Part shown: positions 27,295-35,320 of the stretch, in pieces
How positions within the stretch are numbered: position 1 is the first letter of the stretch
Layout: each line of letters begins with the position of its first letter
Source: Candidatus Pelearchaeum maunauluense
GTDB lineage: Archaea > Thermoproteota > Nitrososphaeria_A > Caldarchaeales > Caldarchaeaceae
DNA length: 64,000 bases
Reading direction: 5' to 3'
NCBI GenBank assembly: GCA_030059675.1
Contig: JANVYQ010000001.1
Span: forward strand, 124,001-188,000
Translations under genes and position numbers: made by a program
The notes under the pieces: model-generated
Seen by the model: only the letters and a program-made list of their open reading frames with translations
Database searches by the model: none
What the model was told of the DNA's origin: nothing

Positions 27295-27909
27295 TTATCG
27301 CTTTACTATCTTCATGAAGTTGCGCAGCATCTGCTCTCCTATCTTTGATGATTTCTCTGGGTGGAATTGTGTTCCGAAGATGTGTTTTTCTGAGATTACT
27401 GCTGGGAACTCTACGCCGTACTCGGCCTTCGCCGCAATTATGTTGGCTTCGCGTGGGTTTGGGTAGTATGTGTGGTTGAAGTATACCCATGCCTCTTCCA
27501 TCCCCTCCATCAGCGGTGTGTCTTTTACTCTTTTTATCGTGTTCCAGCCCATGTGGGGGCGTTTCACGCTTGGCGGCAACGCTACAACAATCCCCCTGAA
27601 GATTTCCAGCCCCCTCCCAGGGCCTTCCTCGCTCTCCTCAAACATCACCTGCATGCCTAGGCATATTCCGAGTGTTGGTGTTTCGTTTAGTATTTTTTCG
27701 CGTAGCTCCTCGCGGTAGGGCGCTATGTTCTCAGCCGCTGCCGCGAAGCTTCCCACGCCAGGCATTACGAGGGCGTCAAAACCGCCAGCGCGCGCGGGTT
27801 CTCTGCTTATAATCACCTCAGCGCCTAGTCGCTTTAGAGCGTTGGATATGCTGAAGATGTTCCCCACACCATAGCTTAGGACTAGTATCTTCACACCAAG
27901 CCAAACCAT
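27295..27909 (-). CDS. hisH: HisH, imidazole glycerol phosphate synthase glutaminase subunit
   Basis: A 204-residue class I glutamine amidotransferase. Oxyanion region VMPGVGSFAAA, nucleophile elbow LGICLGMQVMFE (Cys), PHMGWNTI, VYFNHTYY, and the catalytic His-Glu in GTQFHPEKSS. It supplies ammonia to HisF. Start ATG 27909, with GTG 27894 (then KILVLSYGVGN) closer to the usual N-terminus. The ATG is 4 bases after the stop of the upstream DedA gene, so the two are probably one transcript. hisF lies 1.2 kb away on the other strand. Confidence 0.95.
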   Translation of the reverse strand: MVWLGVKILVLSYGVGNIFSISNALKRLGAEVIISREPARAGGFDALVMPGVGSFAAAAENIAPYREELREKILNETPTLGICLGMQVMFEESEEGPGRGLEIFRGIVVALPPSVKRPHMGWNTIKRVKDTPLMEGMEEAWVYFNHTYYPNPREANIIAAKAEYGVEFPAVISEKHIFGTQFHPEKSSKIGEQMLRNFMKIVKR

Positions 27910-27913
27910 ACTC

Positions 27914-28519
27914 TTAGTGGTTTCTATTTTTGTTTTTGCGGCCCAGCCTTCGGTATGCTACGTATATCGCCGCCGCAGCGGCTACTACCGCTATCGTGAG
28001 CTGCTCAAAGTATGCGCGTACGAATTCTAGTATCGGCTCTCCGTATAGCATGATGAGCGTTGCCTCGGTCATGAATCTTGCTCCGCGGCCTATGAATGAG
28101 ATGATGATGAAGCCCTTGATGTTTCTGAGCCTGAATGCTCCAGATGCTATTGTGAAGACTTTGTAGGGGATTGGTGTGAAGGCAGCTATCCCGACAGCCC
28201 ATAGACCGTAGCGGTTGAAGTAGCCCTCAACGCGCATGACGCGCTCTTCCTCGATTATCTTCAGCAGGACTGGCCTGCCTCCCTTGAGGCCTATCCAGTA
28301 TCCCAGGAGCGCTCCTAGGACGGAGCCAGTTGTTGCGGTTAGGCCGTAGAGTATCGCGCCTTCTGGGTTTAGGAGGGATAGGGGTATGAGGACGGCGTCT
28401 GGGGGTATTGGGAAGAAGCTGGACTCGGCGAAGGCGAGGATGAAGAGCCCAGGGACGCCTAGTGGGACTAGATACGCGTGCGCCCAGCTTAGGAGAGCAT
28501 CCACCAGCCCGTCGGCCAA
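27914..28519 (-). CDS. DedA/VTT-domain membrane protein
   Basis: A 201-residue membrane protein of the DedA/YqaA (SNARE-associated, VTT) family: FILAFAESSFFPIPPDAVLIPLSL, the GSVLGALLGYWIGLKGG segment, FNRYGLWAVGIAAFTPIPYKVFTIASGAF and IGRGARFMTEA. Such proteins are lipid scramblases or flippases for undecaprenyl-type or polar lipids and affect membrane homeostasis. A basic tail (GRKNKNRNH) ends in the cytoplasm. Start TTG 28519. It precedes hisH by 4 bases without an evident functional link. Confidence 0.88.
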   Translation of the reverse strand: MADGLVDALLSWAHAYLVPLGVPGLFILAFAESSFFPIPPDAVLIPLSLLNPEGAILYGLTATTGSVLGALLGYWIGLKGGRPVLLKIIEEERVMRVEGYFNRYGLWAVGIAAFTPIPYKVFTIASGAFRLRNIKGFIIISFIGRGARFMTEATLIMLYGEPILEFVRAYFEQLTIAVVAAAAAIYVAYRRLGRKNKNRNH

Positions 28520-28548
28520 GCCCCATCAACGAGGATAAGACGGCTATA

Positions 28549-29061
28549 TTACTGTTTGTAGGCGTAGCGTTTCGCCTGTCCTACTAGGAAGCTAGCCAGC
28601 TCCGCAAGGTCAAAGGGCCACGCATAGATTATCTCCACACCCCTAACCTTCTCCGACAACTCTTCCAGCTTCTCTGGGATATCCTCCTCAGAGTGCTCTC
28701 CGCCGCGAACCATCATGGTTGGGACGACAACTATCTTGTCGGGCTTCATATTCGCTGCCCTGCTTACTGCTTCTTCAATCGTTGGTGAGCAGAACTCGTT
28801 GAAGGCTGGGATTATGTCTAGGAAGTCTCCGCCCTTCTCCTTCATGGCTTTTACGAGCTCGTTGAGCCCGTGCCAGTAAGGGTCGTTTTCTGGTGTTCTT
28901 GGGTAGCTGCGTATCTCGGTGTCAAGCTCCTGGAAGCGGCGCTTAACATCTTCGCCGCCTGATGCTAGCTGCTTCTCAAGACGGACATACTCGGAGACCT
29001 TCTCGGCTGGATACCCTTTTGGCGGGGAGCCGTGGCCGACGAGTACAACAACCACACGCAT
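28549..29061 (-). CDS. cbiX: CbiX-type sirohydrochlorin chelatase
   Basis: A 170-residue class II chelatase domain. The N-terminal LVGHGSPPKGYP carries the metal-handling His, followed by DFLDIIPAFNEFCSPTIEEAV and VVVPTMMVRGGEHSEEDIP with the second His. It inserts Co, Ni or Fe into sirohydrochlorin for cobalamin or sirohaem. It is slightly longer than the ~130-residue archaeal CbiXS, with an extra helical insert (about residues 20-60). ATG 29061 lies about 25 bases past a TATA-like TTTTTAAGG (about 29081-29090), implying a leaderless transcript; a longer frame to 29190 is not supported. Confidence 0.82.
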   Translation of the reverse strand: MRVVVVLVGHGSPPKGYPAEKVSEYVRLEKQLASGGEDVKRRFQELDTEIRSYPRTPENDPYWHGLNELVKAMKEKGGDFLDIIPAFNEFCSPTIEEAVSRAANMKPDKIVVVPTMMVRGGEHSEEDIPEKLEELSEKVRGVEIIYAWPFDLAELASFLVGQAKRYAYKQ

Positions 29062-29115
29062 AGGCGAGATATGGGGCTGCGACCTTAAAAACCAATCCAT
29101 ACGCCGAATTGTGGA

Positions 29116-29126
29116 TAAGTTTATGT
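29116..29126 (+). promoter_or_regulatory. TATA box of the zinc-finger membrane protein gene
   Basis: AAGTTTATGTA is centred about 29 bases before ATG 29151, predicting transcription start within a few bases of the codon (leaderless). The 89 bases between the divergent cbiX and this gene hold both promoters. Confidence 0.55.
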
Positions 29127-29150
29127 ATGCTCCCCTGTTGGGGGCGTAGC

Positions 29151-29729
29151 ATGGTTGAGAAACACACCTGCAAGCGCTGTGGCCACTCATTCAACTCACC
29201 AAAAGCTCTGAAGCAGCATACACGCTCCAAGCATTTCTCATACTACTTCGCTCTCAACATAGCGCCACCAATAATTATTGCCGCTCTCTTGGTTGTTGCG
29301 TCCATGATATTCATTCCACCGTATCTGGAGAGCCTGGCTCAGCAGGCTACGCAGACACCTGAGGAGATTACTGAGCGTTTCCTGACTGGGCATGAGGGTC
29401 TGGCGATGCACTACCACGTTACTCTGAGGGTTTTCGTGGATGGCGATGAGGTTGAGGTTCCGCGTTTCATGGGGTTGATGCCCGATGGAAGGATGCGCTA
29501 CATACACACGCACAGCACGCCGAACAGGATTCACATAGAGTCTCCCATAGTCTATAACTTCACGCTGGGGGACATCTTCAAGGTCTGGGGCAAGCGCTTT
29601 GACGAGAATTGTTTTGACACCTACTGCGGAAACCTAACTGTTTTGGTTAATGGTGAGGAGATAAGCGACCCCGTTAACTATGTTTTGAAGGATGAGGATG
29701 AGATAGTCGTGGAGGTCAGGACTTCCTAG
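29151..29729 (+). CDS. C2H2 zinc-finger membrane protein with an extracytoplasmic domain
   Basis: A 192-residue protein: an N-terminal C2H2 finger (HTCKRCGHSFNSPKALKQHTRSKH, spacing Cys-x2-Cys-x12-His-x4-His), one membrane helix (about residues 34-55, APPIIIAALLVVASMIFI), then an outside domain with MHYHVTLRVFVDGDEVEVPRFMG, YIHTHSTPNRIHIESP and LGDIFKVWGKRFDENC. The outer His-rich motif occurs in uncharacterised archaeal proteins, notably of Nitrososphaeria, from memory. His and Cys residues suggest metal binding. Nothing similar flanks it; it may link an outside metal or redox state to an inside partner, but that is speculation. Confidence 0.78.
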   Translation: MVEKHTCKRCGHSFNSPKALKQHTRSKHFSYYFALNIAPPIIIAALLVVASMIFIPPYLESLAQQATQTPEEITERFLTGHEGLAMHYHVTLRVFVDGDEVEVPRFMGLMPDGRMRYIHTHSTPNRIHIESPIVYNFTLGDIFKVWGKRFDENCFDTYCGNLTVLVNGEEISDPVNYVLKDEDEIVVEVRTS

Positions 29730-29775
29730 GGGGCTGGTAGTACCTAGCCATATCCCGCTGGTCTATGGATATAAG

Positions 29776-31311
29776 ATGGGGCTTCGGGCTTCCTGTCTAG
29801 ACGTGCTAGCTAGGGGTAGGGCGCTCTATAAGGAGCTGGTCTCAACCGCGGTTAGCGAGGGGTATCAGCTTACCGAGAGCGCTCTACGCCTTCTTGAGCG
29901 CTGCGAAGACCCCCTGGGGGCGTTGATGAGCGTAATCTCCAAGCTCCGCGCCGAGGAGCCGGCGGCTGTTGTTATAGACCTGCAGCACATCAAGCAGGTT
30001 GCGGGCGTGGATGTTCAGGAGCCCTTGGCTGAGCAGTCCGAAAAGCGGGTGGAGAAGAGGGAGGAGATAGACACCCTACAGCACGCGGCTAACTACCAGG
30101 TTATACAGCTATGCGGCGACGAGACGCGGATAGAGGGGACGATTGACGAGTTCATAGAGTATTTCAGGAGTAGGTATTATAAGCTGCGGCGCATAATTGA
30201 GAGGCGGCGCGACAAGTTCATACCCGTCTCGGAGCTCTCCAACCTCCAGGATGGGCGCGAGGCTTCTATAGTTGCTATGGTTATGGAGAAGCAAGAGGGC
30301 TCTAAGGCGCTCATGCTAACATGCGACGACCCCTCTGGGACTATTCGGGTGGCTGTGCCGAAGAGTAATAACGGCCTATACGAGCAGGCCGAGAACATAC
30401 TCAACGACCAGGTGATAGGGCTTAAGCTCCGCCGCTCAAATAGCATCTTCATAGCGCAGGACATATACTTCCCAGACGTAGAGATAAGACGACGCGATAA
30501 TGACCTGGGGAGCATACCCCAGCTATACGCCTGCCTAATCTCAGACATCCATGTTGGTAGTAAGAAGTTTAGGGAAGACCTGTTTGAGCGGTTTCTTGAC
30601 TGGCTCAGCCGTGGGCGCGATGGTGTTGTGAAGAGGTTGAAGTATGTTGTGGTTAATGGTGATTTGATTGATGGTATCGGCGTGTATCCTGGCCAGGATA
30701 AGGAGCTGGCCACAACAGATGTGGAGGAGCAGCTACGTATGGCCGCTAAACTGCTAGGTGAGATACCGCGCCATATTGAGGTTATCGTATGCCCTGGGAA
30801 CCATGAGCCTGTTAGGAAGGCTCTCCCACAGCCAGCCCTCCAGCAGAGGCATAGGAGCATACTCGCGGAGCATAGAGCGATAACATTCGGGACAAACCCA
30901 GCTCACCTAGTCGTTGAGGGGCGTAAGATACTCGTATACCATGGCCAGGGGCTTGAGGAGGTTATCCAGTCGCTCCCCAACATCTCCTACAGCACGCTCC
31001 GCGAGAACATGGATAGGGTTATGCTCGCTCTAATCAGGGCGCGGCACCTGGCGCCCAGCTATGGCGAGAACACGCAGCTCATGCCTCTCGGCGACGACCC
31101 GCTGGTTATAGAGGAGCCGCCAGACCTGCTGCATACGGGGCATATACACATAGCCCATACAACAAGCTACCGCGGCGTCCAGCTCGTTAACAGCGGCACC
31201 TGGCAGGACCAGACGAGCTTTCAGAAGAGCCTGGGGCTTGAGCCGACTATTGGGACGGCTGTTCTTCTAGAGCTCTCAACGATGCACGCAAGCGTTAGGT
31301 ATTTCTCATAA
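29776..31311 (+). CDS. DNA polymerase D small subunit (DP1)
   Basis: A 511-residue small, proofreading subunit of the replicative polymerase PolD. The N-terminal helical region (1-120) is followed by an OB fold (about 160-235, REASIVAMVMEKQEGSKALML) and a calcineurin-like phosphoesterase domain with SDIHVGSKKF, VVNGDLIDGIG, CPGNHEP and HTGHIHIAHT, the metal-binding set of an active Mre11-like 3'-5' exonuclease. The large subunit DP2 is not in this window. The ATG at 29776 is close behind a GGATATAAG; GTG 29803 is an alternative start if that is the TATA box. Confidence 0.95.
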   Translation: MGLRASCLDVLARGRALYKELVSTAVSEGYQLTESALRLLERCEDPLGALMSVISKLRAEEPAAVVIDLQHIKQVAGVDVQEPLAEQSEKRVEKREEIDTLQHAANYQVIQLCGDETRIEGTIDEFIEYFRSRYYKLRRIIERRRDKFIPVSELSNLQDGREASIVAMVMEKQEGSKALMLTCDDPSGTIRVAVPKSNNGLYEQAENILNDQVIGLKLRRSNSIFIAQDIYFPDVEIRRRDNDLGSIPQLYACLISDIHVGSKKFREDLFERFLDWLSRGRDGVVKRLKYVVVNGDLIDGIGVYPGQDKELATTDVEEQLRMAAKLLGEIPRHIEVIVCPGNHEPVRKALPQPALQQRHRSILAEHRAITFGTNPAHLVVEGRKILVYHGQGLEEVIQSLPNISYSTLRENMDRVMLALIRARHLAPSYGENTQLMPLGDDPLVIEEPPDLLHTGHIHIAHTTSYRGVQLVNSGTWQDQTSFQKSLGLEPTIGTAVLLELSTMHASVRYFS

Positions 31312-31371
31312 GGCTTGTGCATGGCTAAGCTTTATATCAACGGCGCTGGCCGAGGCATTTCTTGATGGCTT

Positions 31372-31662
31372 ATGAGCGGCGAAGAAGAGGAGAGTGAAGC
31401 CATAGACGCCATCGTCGTGGCGTTTGACGAGAATGATAACTGTATAGTCTCGCCTACCCAGCCGCTATCTGATGAGGAGCTATCAACTCTAGTCGGGAGC
31501 GAGGCTGAGTATGAGGACTTCAAGGGCGTTAAGTGGTATGGTAAGGTGGTGGAGGCGCGTGAGGAGGGGCTTGTGGTGAGGTTCAGCGAGGAAGCCATGT
31601 CGCAGGGAGGACCTTCAGGATTGGGTCAGGGGAGCCTGGTACGCATACCGCTTAAGAAGTGA
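31372..31662 (+). CDS. Small acidic protein of unknown function
   Basis: A 96-residue protein, strongly acidic at the N-terminus (GEEEESEAID). It then reads as a small all-beta domain (AIVVAFDENDNCIVSPTQ, EYEDFKGVKWYGKVVEAREEGLVVRF) ending SLVRIPLKK, resembling SH3- or ribosomal-L35Ae-like barrels in strand pattern only. A TATA-like CTTTATATC at about 31330-31338 precedes it. It sits alone between the PolD small subunit and a dehydratase gene. Function unknown. Confidence 0.65.
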   Translation: MSGEEEESEAIDAIVVAFDENDNCIVSPTQPLSDEELSTLVGSEAEYEDFKGVKWYGKVVEAREEGLVVRFSEEAMSQGGPSGLGQGSLVRIPLKK

Positions 31663-31705
31663 AACAATAACCATATTTATTATCAGCGCATACACTACCA
31701 TCCTT

Positions 31706-32689
31706 GTGAGAGGTCAGGAACTACGCATACCAACGCTTACCGATGTTTTGAAGGCTAGGCAGGTTGTCAATAAATATCTCAAGCCCACGCCGTTGATTTA
31801 CTCAAAACGCCTCTCAAGATTGCTGGATTGTGATGCTTACCTGAAGCTGGAGAACTTGCAGCCGATTAGGGCGTTTAAGGTTCGCGGCGGCGTCTATTAC
31901 ATGAGCGTGATGCGCGACGAAGCGGTAAAGCGGGGAGTGATAACAGCATCAACAGGCAACCACGCGCAGTCAATAGCCTATGCAGGAGCGCTCTTTGGCG
32001 CGGAGGTTAGGATAGTCATGCCAAACGGTGTTAGTAGCAATAAGATTGAAGCAGTCCGCGAGCTGGGTGCCGAGGTGATAATGCACGGCAGCTACTTTGA
32101 GGAGGCCCGCGAGTATGCCGAGAAGCTGGCAGACGAGAAGGGATACCTCTACGTCCACGCGATTAACGAGCCCCTCCTATACCAGGGCGTCGCTACGATG
32201 CATCTTGAGATAGCTGAGGAGCTTCCTGACGTTGATGTTGTGATTAATCCGATAGGGGGCGGCTCTGGTGCTTCTGGAGCGTGTATCGTGTATAAGTCGT
32301 TGAACAGCGAAATCAAGGTGTTTGGTGTTCAAGCCGAGGGGGCTCCAGCATTCTACCACTCGTGGCGCTCTGGTAGCTTATTCTCAACCGACGGCGTTAA
32401 GACCGCCGCTGAGGGGCTGGCCACCTCACAGGCGTATGAGCTGCCCCTCAAAATCCTACGCGGAAGGCTTGACGACATCATACTTGTAAGCGACGACGAG
32501 ATGCGCGGGGCTATTAGGATAATATTCCAGACAACCGGCCAGGTAGCTGAGCTTTCGGGAGCAGCAGCGACCGCGGCAGCCCTAAAAATACGCGAACAGC
32601 TTAGGGGCAGGAAAGTCGTGCTTATGCTTACAGGCGGGAACATTCAACAAGAGCAGCTAGCATCAATACTCGCTGCCCATAATGCTTAA
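31706..32689 (+). CDS. Threonine/serine dehydratase-like PLP enzyme
   Basis: A 327-residue fold-type II PLP enzyme of the threonine dehydratase/serine racemase group: KYLKPTPLIYSKRLS, KLENLQPIRAFKVRGG with the PLP Lys, ASTGNHAQSIAYAG, phosphate cup NPIGGGSGASGA, and the C-terminal MLTGGNIQ. It probably deaminates threonine (to 2-oxobutyrate for isoleucine) or serine. It lacks the C-terminal ACT domain of full-length biosynthetic IlvA, so may be the catabolic form. Start GTG 31706; the ATATTTATTATC box (about 31671-31682) places transcription start within a few bases. The next gene encodes an ACT domain. Confidence 0.88.
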   Translation: MRGQELRIPTLTDVLKARQVVNKYLKPTPLIYSKRLSRLLDCDAYLKLENLQPIRAFKVRGGVYYMSVMRDEAVKRGVITASTGNHAQSIAYAGALFGAEVRIVMPNGVSSNKIEAVRELGAEVIMHGSYFEEAREYAEKLADEKGYLYVHAINEPLLYQGVATMHLEIAEELPDVDVVINPIGGGSGASGACIVYKSLNSEIKVFGVQAEGAPAFYHSWRSGSLFSTDGVKTAAEGLATSQAYELPLKILRGRLDDIILVSDDEMRGAIRIIFQTTGQVAELSGAAATAAALKIREQLRGRKVVLMLTGGNIQQEQLASILAAHNA

Positions 32690-32723
32690 TAAACCCGCGT
32701 AAAGCTGGCCAGCCGTCGCCTCC

Positions 32724-33513
32724 TTGAGCAGGATAAGGCCCCTCAACCTACCATTATCCATATATCTCCCCAATAAGAAACTAGCCAGCCTCGCGGTAGA
32801 GTTGAGGAATGTTCCAGGGGCTTTGATGGAAGACCTCCGGTTATCCATCGTTTTGGTATTAATATTGTTGGCCTGCTCTCCAACACGGCTACGGCAAACA
32901 GCCCTACGACGAGTGTCGTCATACACCTAGACGTATCAGGCGTTGAGGAGGAGAAGCTTCAGGAGATGCTTGAGGAGATAAGGCGGCAGGAGAAGACGTT
33001 GTCAGCGTACATATTTGATACGGGCATACAGTCATTCACAGCAGACCAATACCATAACAGGGTTCTCAGCTTTAATGCGCGTGTGGTTTTGATGAGCGAG
33101 GCCTCGCTTAGGGGGCTTCTCAATAGTTTATACAACACCTTCGGCGACGCGGCCGCGGCTGCGTTCCTATACCACATGGGAGTCGGGGAGACCACGCCAT
33201 AGCGCGGTATGAGAAGCAGTTCTTCAAAGACCCCCGCGTGTGCATCCGCGTCATAGAGCATAACGCAGTGGCATTCGGCTACGCGCATAGGCTAACGATA
33301 AAGGAGGTGGGCGTAACCATGTTTGAGGTAATCTTTGAAGGCTTGTTTGAGTGTGAGTATCTAGCTGGTAAGAAGGGGCCGACATCCAACTGGATACGCG
33401 GGATGGCTGCTGGGTTTATTGAAGAACTCTTCGGCGGCAAGTGGAGCGCCACGGAGGTTAAGTGCGTCAACGCGGGCGATGGTGTTTGCATGTTTAGGGT
33501 AGTCCGCCAGTAG
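32724..33513 (+). pseudogene. ACT-V4R domain gene with two one-base frameshifts
   Basis: Three frames join into one protein. An ACT domain begins KLASLAVELRNVPGALM and continues after a shift as VIHRFGINIVGLLS and SVVIHLDVSGVEEEKL. A linker with IRRQEKTLSAYIFDTG follows, then a V4R (4-vinyl-reductase) domain: LRGLLNSLYNTFGDAAAAAF, a second shift near GVGE, then HAIARYEKQFF, EGLFECEYL, WIRGMAAGFIEELFGGKW and CVNAGDGVCMFRVV. Adding one C at about 32835-32838 and one at about 33191-33196 gives about 264 residues without other lesions. Such proteins are small-molecule sensors. Start TTG 32724 followed by AGC. The ACT part could have sensed amino acids for the dehydratase upstream. Confidence 0.82.
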
Positions 33514-34063
33514 TTGAGGTTGGCTTCCTCAGCAGAGCCCTCCACGTGAAGAGGCGCTTAGTGTATGAGAGTCTCTCAAACCCTATCTCGTCCAGCGCTC
33601 CTAGAACCTGCTTGGGCATGGTTCCATGGCCTAGTAGGCGTGTTTTTATCGGGTCTGCTATGAGGAATAGCCCGCCATCTTTGAGCTTTCTATAAACCTG
33701 CTCAAGCGCTCCGCGCCAGTTGTTTATATGGTGTAGGCTCAGTAGCATGACCGCCCTGTCAGCCGACGCGTCTGGCACATGGCGCATATCTGCTGCATCG
33801 CCCTCAACAACCACAACGTTATACAGGTTCTTCTCCTTCAGCCTCCTCACCAGCTTCTCCAGATACCCCTTATTCACATCCACCGCGTAGACGCGGCCAG
33901 CAGCGCCCACGATTTCCGCCGCGGGTATGGTTAGGAAACCCGTGCCGCAGCCAACGTCAAGTAGGGTATGCCCCTCAGCCAGGCCTAGGGCTTGCAGAAG
34001 CTCAAACGGGCTCTGAAGCCTACGGCGGAGCCGCGAATCCAAGAGGAGAGACTCAACACCCAA
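33494..34063 (-). CDS. Class I SAM-dependent methyltransferase
   Basis: A 189-residue UbiE/arsenite-methyltransferase-like Rossmann enzyme. Motif I LLDVGCGTGFLTIPAAE (about residues 34-50), motif II acidic end YAVDVNKGYLEKL, motif III GDAADMRHV, then DRAVMLLSLHHINN and LKDGGLFLIADP. Substrate unknown; small molecules are likely. Start ATG 34063. The final 20 bases overlap the convergent ACT-V4R gene. The 270 bases upstream (34064-34333) contain no gene and carry the hisG promoter region. Confidence 0.88.
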   Translation of the reverse strand: MGVESLLLDSRLRRRLQSPFELLQALGLAEGHTLLDVGCGTGFLTIPAAEIVGAAGRVYAVDVNKGYLEKLVRRLKEKNLYNVVVVEGDAADMRHVPDASADRAVMLLSLHHINNWRGALEQVYRKLKDGGLFLIADPIKTRLLGHGTMPKQVLGALDEIGFERLSYTKRLFTWRALLRKPTSTTGGLP

Positions 34064-34333
34064 CTCGGCTACTCAGCCGCCTAGCCGCTCTATAAAGCAG
34101 TACCAGACGAAGGAGTGGGTTATCTACTCATCTTTTGGTTGTGTCATCTCTGTCGTCAAGCTGCTTGACTGTAAAGACGACAAGAGCCGACATATCCTTG
34201 ACTAACGCTTAAATAAGCGGCGCCGTCTGCGCGGTGGTTGTAGGTGTGGTTGGTGAGGCTTAGGGGCGAGTGTCTTCATATATCGCATCTCTAGGCCAGC
34301 CAGCCCTATTGAGAGCTTTCTCTGGGGTGTTGT

Positions 34334-35320
34334 GTGTTGGCTAGGGTAAAGTTTGCAATACCTAAAGGCTCGCTGGAGAGCGCGACCTACGACATACTCT
34401 CCCGCGCTATGCTCAGGCTACGCGGCTATGAGAGGACATACAGGCCAGTCGTGAGCGACCCTGAGATTGAGGTGAAGATACTGAGGCCGCAGGAGATACC
34501 ACTACTCGTGGCTGCTGGCGCCTATGATATTGGAATCTCTGGTATAGACTGGGTGAGCGAGACTGGCGCTGATGTTATGCAGCTACTAAACTTGGAGTAT
34601 GGCTACGTCAGGCTGGTCGTGGCTATTCCCAAGACGTGGCGATACAGCTCGCTGGACGAGATAATCACAGACTACGCCAGCTCTGGGCGCGTCCTCAACA
34701 TCTCAACAGAGTATCTCAACACGACAGCCTCTTACGTTGCCTCCACTAGGGCGTATAAGGAGAATTATGGTGACGCCGAGCCGAAGGTCATAACCCCCTG
34801 GTGGTCGCGCGGCGATAACGACCGCGTGAGGATTTACCTAAGCTTCGGCGCAACCGAGGCCAAGCCGCCAGAGGACGCGGACATAATAGTTGATGCTTCC
34901 CAGACTGGGATTACGTTGGAGCAGAACAATCTCAAGGCTGTTGAAACCATAGCGGAATCCACAGCATACCTCATAGCGAATAGACAAGCCTACAACGATG
35001 AAGAGAAACGCGAGAAGATACTTGATGTCCTCACACTACTGCGCGGCGTCGTTGATAGTGGGAAGAAGCTCCACATATTCGCTAACGTTTCTGAGGAGAA
35101 CCTGAACGAGCTGCTTAGCTCGCTTCCAGCGTTGAAGAGCCCAACGGTGAGCCCCTTGTCGCGGAAGGGGTGGTATGCTATCAATACAGTAATCTCGCGC
35201 GACGAGTTCCTCACAATACTTCCGCAGCTCAGGAGGCTTGCGCAGGGCTTGGTCGTCCACGAGCCCAACCTTATACTGCCGCTTGAGGAGATTGCGCAGA
35301 GGGGCAAGGAGGGCAGTTGA
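34334..35320 (+). CDS. hisG: HisG, ATP phosphoribosyltransferase
   Basis: A 328-residue long-form HisG catalysing the first step of histidine synthesis (ATP + PRPP). VKFAIPKGSLESATYDIL, ISGIDWVSE, LVVAIPK, and the PRPP-site-like EDADIIVDASQTGITLEQNNLK are visible. The C-terminal part (about 235-300, KLHIFANVSEENLNELLSSLP...SRDEFLTILPQL) fits the regulatory ACT-like domain that binds histidine, so feedback control is likely and HisZ is not needed. Start TTG 34334. It heads the hisGDCB cluster and overlaps hisD by 4 bases. A CATATATC box lies at about 34275-34283. Confidence 0.93.
   Translation: MLARVKFAIPKGSLESATYDILSRAMLRLRGYERTYRPVVSDPEIEVKILRPQEIPLLVAAGAYDIGISGIDWVSETGADVMQLLNLEYGYVRLVVAIPKTWRYSSLDEIITDYASSGRVLNISTEYLNTTASYVASTRAYKENYGDAEPKVITPWWSRGDNDRVRIYLSFGATEAKPPEDADIIVDASQTGITLEQNNLKAVETIAESTAYLIANRQAYNDEEKREKILDVLTLLRGVVDSGKKLHIFANVSEENLNELLSSLPALKSPTVSPLSRKGWYAINTVISRDEFLTILPQLRRLAQGLVVHEPNLILPLEEIAQRGKEGS

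Noticed and set aside
29062-29190. Longer N-terminus for CbiX starting at 29190
   Set aside because: It would run past the TATA box and overlap the zinc-finger gene; the chelatase fold begins at ATG 29061.
32663-32926. A minus-strand 87-residue ORF over the ACT domain
   Set aside because: It is antisense to clear ACT-domain coding sequence and has no recognisable protein features.
34064-34333. Structured RNA in the gap before hisG
   Set aside because: GC-rich patches are present, but no consistent stem set or conserved riboswitch motif could be drawn by hand.
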